In this document: piece after piece, positions 58,398-64,000 of the stretch
How the letters are laid out: each line of letters opens with the position of its first letter
How positions within the stretch are numbered: the stretch's first letter is position 1
Source of the DNA: Rotaria macrura
Lineage: Eukaryota > Rotifera > Eurotatoria > Philodinida > Philodinidae
Assembly (NCBI GenBank): GCA_900239685.1
Contig: OENT01000643.1
Coordinates: 1-64,000, forward strand
DNA length: 64,000 nt
Reading direction: 5' to 3'
Program-made: the position numbers and the translations under genes
Notes under the pieces: model-generated
Databases searched by the model: none
Told to the model about the DNA's origin: nothing
The model's input: the letters and a program-made list of their open reading frames with translations, nothing else

Positions 58398-59157
58398 TCA
58401 AAGATGTTTAGCAGCTGTTCTATCAAGATACCAAACAAGATTATTGATTTGAGCTATCGGATAAATTTTATTTTTTTCTCGTAATATTTCTCTGACAATA
58501 GCCGACTTATTTTCACCAGTAACAACAACAATCTTATATTTCGCTTGATTTATTGTACTTAATGTTAATGTCACACGTTCCGATGGTTGCTTCGGTGAAT
58601 CTTTTACAAATGTAACAAGTCCATGATTGATGTTCACAGCTGGATGATTTGGGAAAAGACTTGCAGTGTGTCCATCAGGTCCCATACCGAGAAGAACAAT
58701 ATCAAATGACTAAAAGCATTCAAATTTTACTTACAAAACCCCCTGCGAACATCAAACATTTAACCTTATTTTCAGTACCCAATGCTTCACTTAATTTAGT
58801 TTCGTAGTCGTTTGTACATTCCTCAATAGTGCTTAATGTTGGATCGATTTTAATTATATTTTTCTCAATCATTGGCAATTGACGAAATAATTTCGATTGA
58901 TAATTTCCATAAGTTGAATCATCTGATGCAAATGAAACGAATCGTTCATCAACAAAAAAGAATCGTAAACGAGCCCAAGGTAATTGTAAACGAGGTAACA
59001 TAGATGCAAGTAGATCGATTAGAGAACCACCTGATAAACCAATTGTAATTACTGGCTTTAGATTTAATTCATGCAATATCAAATCTTCAAGACGATAGCC
59101 AAGCATTTCAGCTAAGGAATCATTATCATCGGCAATGTGTATATTTGATAATGACAT
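58398..59157 (-). CDS. PGLS: 6-phosphogluconolactonase (2 exons)
   Basis: This enzyme hydrolyses 6-phosphogluconolactone to 6-phosphogluconate, step two of the oxidative pentose phosphate pathway, in the cytosol. Exons 59157-58765 and 58709-58398, with a 55-bp intron (donor AAG|GTTAAA, acceptor TTTTAG) in phase 0, give 234 aa, slightly short of the usual 240-260. Family motifs are GLSGGS (residues 40-45, phosphate binding), RFFFVDERFV, and FDIVLLGMGPDGHTASLFPNHP at the start of exon 2, which includes the catalytic-region His. Late blocks SPKQPSERVTLTL and VVVTGENKSAIV also fit. The C-terminus stops soon after WYLDRTAAKHL, as in animal enzymes without an extension. No targeting signal. Adjacent genes are functionally unrelated. 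Confidence 0.95.
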
Positions 59158-62100
59158 TTTTTTTGTATTTTCTTTTGCAAAAATCTACAACTTTTCAATT
59201 TTCATAGTTTACTTATTTTAAAATTATAGAAAAAAAAACAAAATTTTCGAATAATTTATTCAATCACAAGAATATGTGTTACAATTTTTCATTATAATTC
59301 ATTCACTTTCATATGAGTCGCATTTACGACAGCAAAAATGGAAATGAAACTTGAGAAAAAAAAGTAACATCTCAGAAAGTTTCAGTTTGATTTGCAGCTA
59401 TAAACATCAGAACACAGAACAATACTGTGAACAGTTTTGATTTAGCATCTTTTTCCTGACAACGACAGAAAATATCAATATTTCAAGTGTGACTCGTTTA
59501 CAATTTTGCACTCGATAGAAAGATCGATTCGTCAGATTAAAATCAGAAATACGTTCTAAAAACAAATATAGTAATAGTAAGTGAAATCAAAGCTATTGTT
59601 AAATGACTGAAAAACGATATTTAAATTGATAAATCTGTCAAATAGACTACTAATTACTAATTATAGTCCAACTTGTATATTATGAATTAACAACATTCAA
59701 TATTGGCTGACATTATCAATGTATAACAGCTCATTCAACATAGTATAATTATATTTTAATCTCATCGATGAACATTATGAGTAGCATTATCATATTTAAT
59801 ATTTTGGTGTCATGTAGAATGCTTTATCAGATATTTTAGCTTAACTTATCCCATACCTAATTACAGTTCAAACTCACATTCAATCTGAAGAATAACGCAG
59901 TAACTCGATTGTACTTGCCTGTGTAATTTGATGTTTCTCTGAGAGCTCATTGCTAAATTGATATTAAGTTGGCATAGAGCCAGAAGTGAAGGTTACTGAA
60001 AATGAATTATTATTAATTACTAATTTTCCAAGTCATTTGACTAATTCTGAAGTTGAAATGCAATTATTTCGTCTTTCATTCATCTCGAAATAAATAGATA
60101 GAAAAATCTAATTTGCATAGCAAGACAATGTTTAACAAGAGGATTTCAAGTAGCAAATAAAGGCTAGTCTGAATGTGTATCTTGAAAATTATCACATGAT
60201 AATGACATAGTTCTTGCTCGATTTTGAATGATCGAACGATTGCATAGAGCAAGATAAAATTTTCATGTCGTACACTTATCGAAAACCGATGAGTTGGAAT
60301 ACATTTGTCTCTCTCATCAAAGCTGACCTGATCGATGACAAACTAAATGAATTCTGATTATGTAAATAAACGAATCGATGAGACGATTAACCAGCGGAAG
60401 ATCTTTCATGTTTGTGTATCGTTATGTTTTAAAATCACACCAGCTTATTAGAAATTAAACATGCAATATATTTCTTACACTATCTCATTGTGTATACGTT
60501 ATCTGATGAATATTCATATACAATTTCATCGTTGAATGTGATCGGTGCATATCGAAATAGAAACACAACAGTCAGATAATTCATACCTATGTTTTAGTTC
60601 TACGCGTTGCTCAATAAAGATATCTCTGTTCCATCAAGCTTCATAATTAACTGTTTACTTTCTATTGTCAGAAAGTTGAATACCGAAAAGACATGAGATT
60701 ATATTTGATACGAGTTGCGTAAATGTAACAAAACGAATATTTAATGGATATCAAAATTACTTACTTGAATTGATTAAAACAATTCCTATGAAATAAATGG
60801 AATTGTGATGACGATCAGTAGATGATTTTAAATCTTCAGGTAAAAATTCGTTGTTCGGAAATGTTCATTTTCTTCTAGGCAATTTCAGGACTACTTGATC
60901 CATGAAGTTAAATAGTGTAGAAAAGAAAAAAGCATTTCTACTGAGTTAAAATTCATGGATCTAGTTTTTCTTTCCCAACTAAGACAAAAGATAAGAATGA
61001 TATTGGTGAACCTCAGTTATTTATATTGAAATATTATCGTAGACAAACATTTTCTTTCATTCATCAAGATCTAAGTTCCTCGATGATTAAAAAAAACTTA
61101 TATTTCAACGACTATTATAAACAAGTCCGAAGAGCGAAGTATTGTGAAAATACTTGGTTACGTATACATCTATAAAAGTACAATCGTGAAGTGAAACTTG
61201 AATACCAGCTGAAGACTTCCTTTTTAACTATGTGGAAAAAGATTCATATAATGACAAGAGGTTTTGGTTATTTATCAATGGTCTCATACAAACCAATGAA
61301 AAACTAAATGAATATTACAATAGAGGACACTTATGGAGTCAGAAAGAAAGAATAATGGCAAAAATATTTCTAATTGACACTCATGGGATCATGTGTCTAT
61401 TTCAAGTGTTGGAAATTGAATATTAATGAAGTTCGAACGATTCATGTTTCAATTATTCATAGCGAAATCAGAAGAATGATTGAATTCTAAAAATAACAAA
61501 TGAAAATATCAACTTATATAAAACACATGATCAATATTCTTTTTGTATTGCTTTTGAAAGAAGAAAAAAATGAATAAGAAGCACTAAATTAAATCATTCA
61601 AAAACCACAAAGTCAATCATAACCGGTGATCAAAGATAGTCTTAGTGGAATAACGCGTGACTTATTTTTATGCACCGTCGAGGAGTTATCATGCATCAGA
61701 CTTTACTGAGAATCTCTCTAGTTCATAAAAGTTATTTTTGACAAGATTCCGTTCGATAATTTACTCAGTTTTGTATTCAAAAACTGATCATTCTTTTAGT
61801 TTCTTTTTTTATGAATAATTTAAATGCAGAATAATAAAACAGGTTAAGATTTGCTTTACTGTTGAATCTTTGGCTGTTCTTTTCGTTTCTTTCAAGATTG
61901 AATTAAAGTCGTTATCTTAGAGCGGAAAGATCGACTATTATCGAGTGTGCTTGTTTCAAAGAAAATGTTCAGCGCGTTTTTTCAAACCACTTTTCCCTTT
62001 TTCTTTTTACACAATCACTATTTTTCTTTTTCAGGAGATTGAAAGCCGCTTAAAATACTCGATGCTACTATGCTGATACCATCAACGAATTTCGCTCGAA

Positions 62101-64000
62101 GTCGAATACACAGAAAGAAAACTAGAAATTTTGATTTTTTTTCTATATAAGACAATTATTTTCTTGAGTGCTACACGTACTCTGAACGTTTTCAATGATC
62201 GTTATCAGAAATCTAAACGAAGATTGTCTTTTTGTGAAAAATTTGAAAATATTTTTCCTTTCACTAAGCTCTTTTGTTCATCAATCTATGCATATACGGA
62301 GACGCTTCACAGTAGCAATTATTTTCCCCGTTCAACAATATTTTGAAACTGCGTAGTAGACAGTAGTCATATTTCGCTGTCAGGCTCCTTTTCTACCATA
62401 TGCAAAAACATTTCATTGAGGCATAAAAATATTGGAATTGCAAAACGAACTCATGAATTTTCGGGCAACGAAATTTGATATTTTCTGGTAAAGGATAATA
62501 ACTAAAACTCAAGAATAAGATCGCATTGAATATTTCCAGTTGCCTTCACAGAACTATGCTTTCTAGAATCTGTTACAGAACATTAATCACCTTGCTTCTT
62601 GTGTTGACGATTTCCTCTACATGATGATTATCTTACCAGCCAATATGCCTAACAAATAATGGAACTTGACAGTAGCGCGAAATTTGTTAATGATAGTGGT
62701 AAAAATTGTTTGGAGATGCTGTTGATAAAACGAATACCTACTTTCTTACCATAGGAATCTAGCATTTGAAACACAGTAAAATCTCATAACACGACCAAAA
62801 CTAAAGACTGTTCAAACAGTGAATAATATTTTAATATTGTGCACAACAGAAAATAGGAAATTGGAAATAAAAAATCAGTTCAACTCAATCTAAGTCTGTG
62901 TGTAAAACAATTTGATAAAATTCCTGCTAAGAAACAATCGGCTGATATAGAATGGAATTGATTTGTTGAGGCTTAAATTCCATAGAATAGCAGTTCAATT
63001 ATTTCAGTTAAAGCATCTTGCTAATAGTCATCATTGGATATGATTCTCGATGAAGTATCAATTCAATCTAAAATATTCTACTACATATATTTTCATCCTT
63101 TCAGAGCACATAGTAGAGAATCAAAAATATACGGAATATGTTTTTCTTTTCAACATGAAAGTGCTATTACTGTTCAATGAAGATATAATCGGAATAGTTC
63201 TATCATGCATACCATTGACTAAATGTTTCGATCAGAGCTATTTCAATATATCGATGGGTATCTAATTTAGTTATATACGAATTCTTACGAAATGATTTTG
63301 TTCCCTAGTTTTTGAATGTGTCAAAGAAAAGGAAGTATATCTCCATCTGTATCGTATCTTGGATTCCGTCGCAAAAGGAACGCGTACACTTTTATTACTT
63401 AAATAGATTCTAATACAAATACAAAGGAACTGAAATCAGAAATCGAATTAGTGTGAGTCAACTACATTGAAGATTTGGATTGTTATCAATAAGTGTAGAG
63501 GTTAAATGTTTTGATGCCCACCGGAATAGGACCATCGATGTTAAAAAACATCCCCAATAATAAGAGTAATATATGACATATATTATAGGAAACAGTATTC
63601 ATAGTAGATAGTATGATTACAATGTTCCTCATCACGTTTCACAATCGAATAACTATAGTTGAATTTTGAGCACTAACATGCAAACAAACTAATTAATCAT
63701 TGAGAATTATTTCAATGGCTTGTGGAAAAAACTTCAGCAGAAATGTATGCTGTTCACCACTGATGAATAATTATGTTACGACAAATACAGATGATTTCTG
63801 ATACGATAAAGTCATCTTGATAGAACTCGTTCTCTCAACATCTTGACACAATAAAAAACAATCATCACAACATTGAGTCATTGATAGACTAGAATAATGT
63901 ATGATTAATGCAAATTTGAGCTATCATAGCTGATAAACAGGAGGGTTATAGAACATGATCAACACCAGCAATTGAACGAATTGAAACTACAGAAACAATC
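59158..64000. other. non-coding stretch to the window end
   Basis: About 4.8 kb of AT-rich DNA with only short chance frames (longest about 70 codons). I see no splice-consistent exons, RNA gene or transposon ends. A distal exon of a gene extending past the window cannot be excluded. Confidence 0.4.

Noticed and set aside
1..64000. CRISPR arrays, bacterial operons, ribosomal RNA genes
   Set aside because: No regularly spaced direct repeats, no ribosome-binding-site-led gene clusters and no rRNA-like sequence were seen.

Overview
The window looks like a piece of a bdelloid rotifer genome. This is an inference from several things: AT-rich eukaryotic DNA, spliceosomal introns mostly 50-75 bp long, an animal PIBF1 orthologue, a rhodopsin-type GPCR, a claudin-like four-helix protein, and a phage-type tail-collar domain inside a spliced, membrane-anchored gene. 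Imported domains of that kind are common in bdelloids. There is no bacterial operon structure. Two assembly gaps are present (44115-44345 and 57674-57816).

Layout. Bases 1-7600 are a mobile-element cluster. It holds the 3' end of an LTR retrotransposon (LTR 919-1139), a broken mariner-type transposase (1788-2157) joined to a GACTAGTC-rich repeat, and a short-TIR element with CCCAGGTCGA ends (2257-3489). That element is interrupted by an 827-bp non-autonomous hAT element with a perfect 8-bp target duplication. A 376-bp hAT foldback MITE with its own 8-bp duplication (4275-4650), an ACGCGT-rich element (5321-5592) and an old CCCAGG copy (6297-6646) follow. A tRNA-Phe(GAA) gene (4123-4195, minus) sits among them.

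Bases 8086-33651 are the gene-rich part. PIBF1/CEP90 (minus, 15 exons) lies head-to-head, 84 bp apart, with an unrecognised 463-aa gene (plus, 3 exons). After these come a small two-exon gene (minus), a four-exon SOCS-box protein (plus), an intron-poor gene with a possible ADP-ribosyltransferase-like fold (plus) and a three-exon transmembrane tail-collar protein (minus).

Bases 33652-46910 are mostly non-coding. They hold a TTCTAGAA-rich, possibly Helitron-like repeat beside a TA microsatellite, a four-exon 61-aa gene with an N-myristoylation-type start, two candidate exons of an unidentified gene, and a large inverted repeat around the first gap.

Bases 46911-59157 carry a GPCR, a second ACGCGT-rich element, a claudin/PMP22-like gene, a six-exon 173-aa gene with a CCCAGG element inside one intron, another CCCAGG element that contains the second gap, and 6-phosphogluconolactonase. 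The last 4.8 kb show nothing I can support.

The most unusual pattern is a set of non-autonomous elements that share one design. Each has arms packed with a family-specific short palindrome of the form AC-NN-GT or close to it (ACCGGT, ACTAGT, ACGCGT, ACGATCGT). Exon structures were worked out by hand from splice signals and reading-frame continuity; in the multi-exon models the summed coding length is a whole number of codons.
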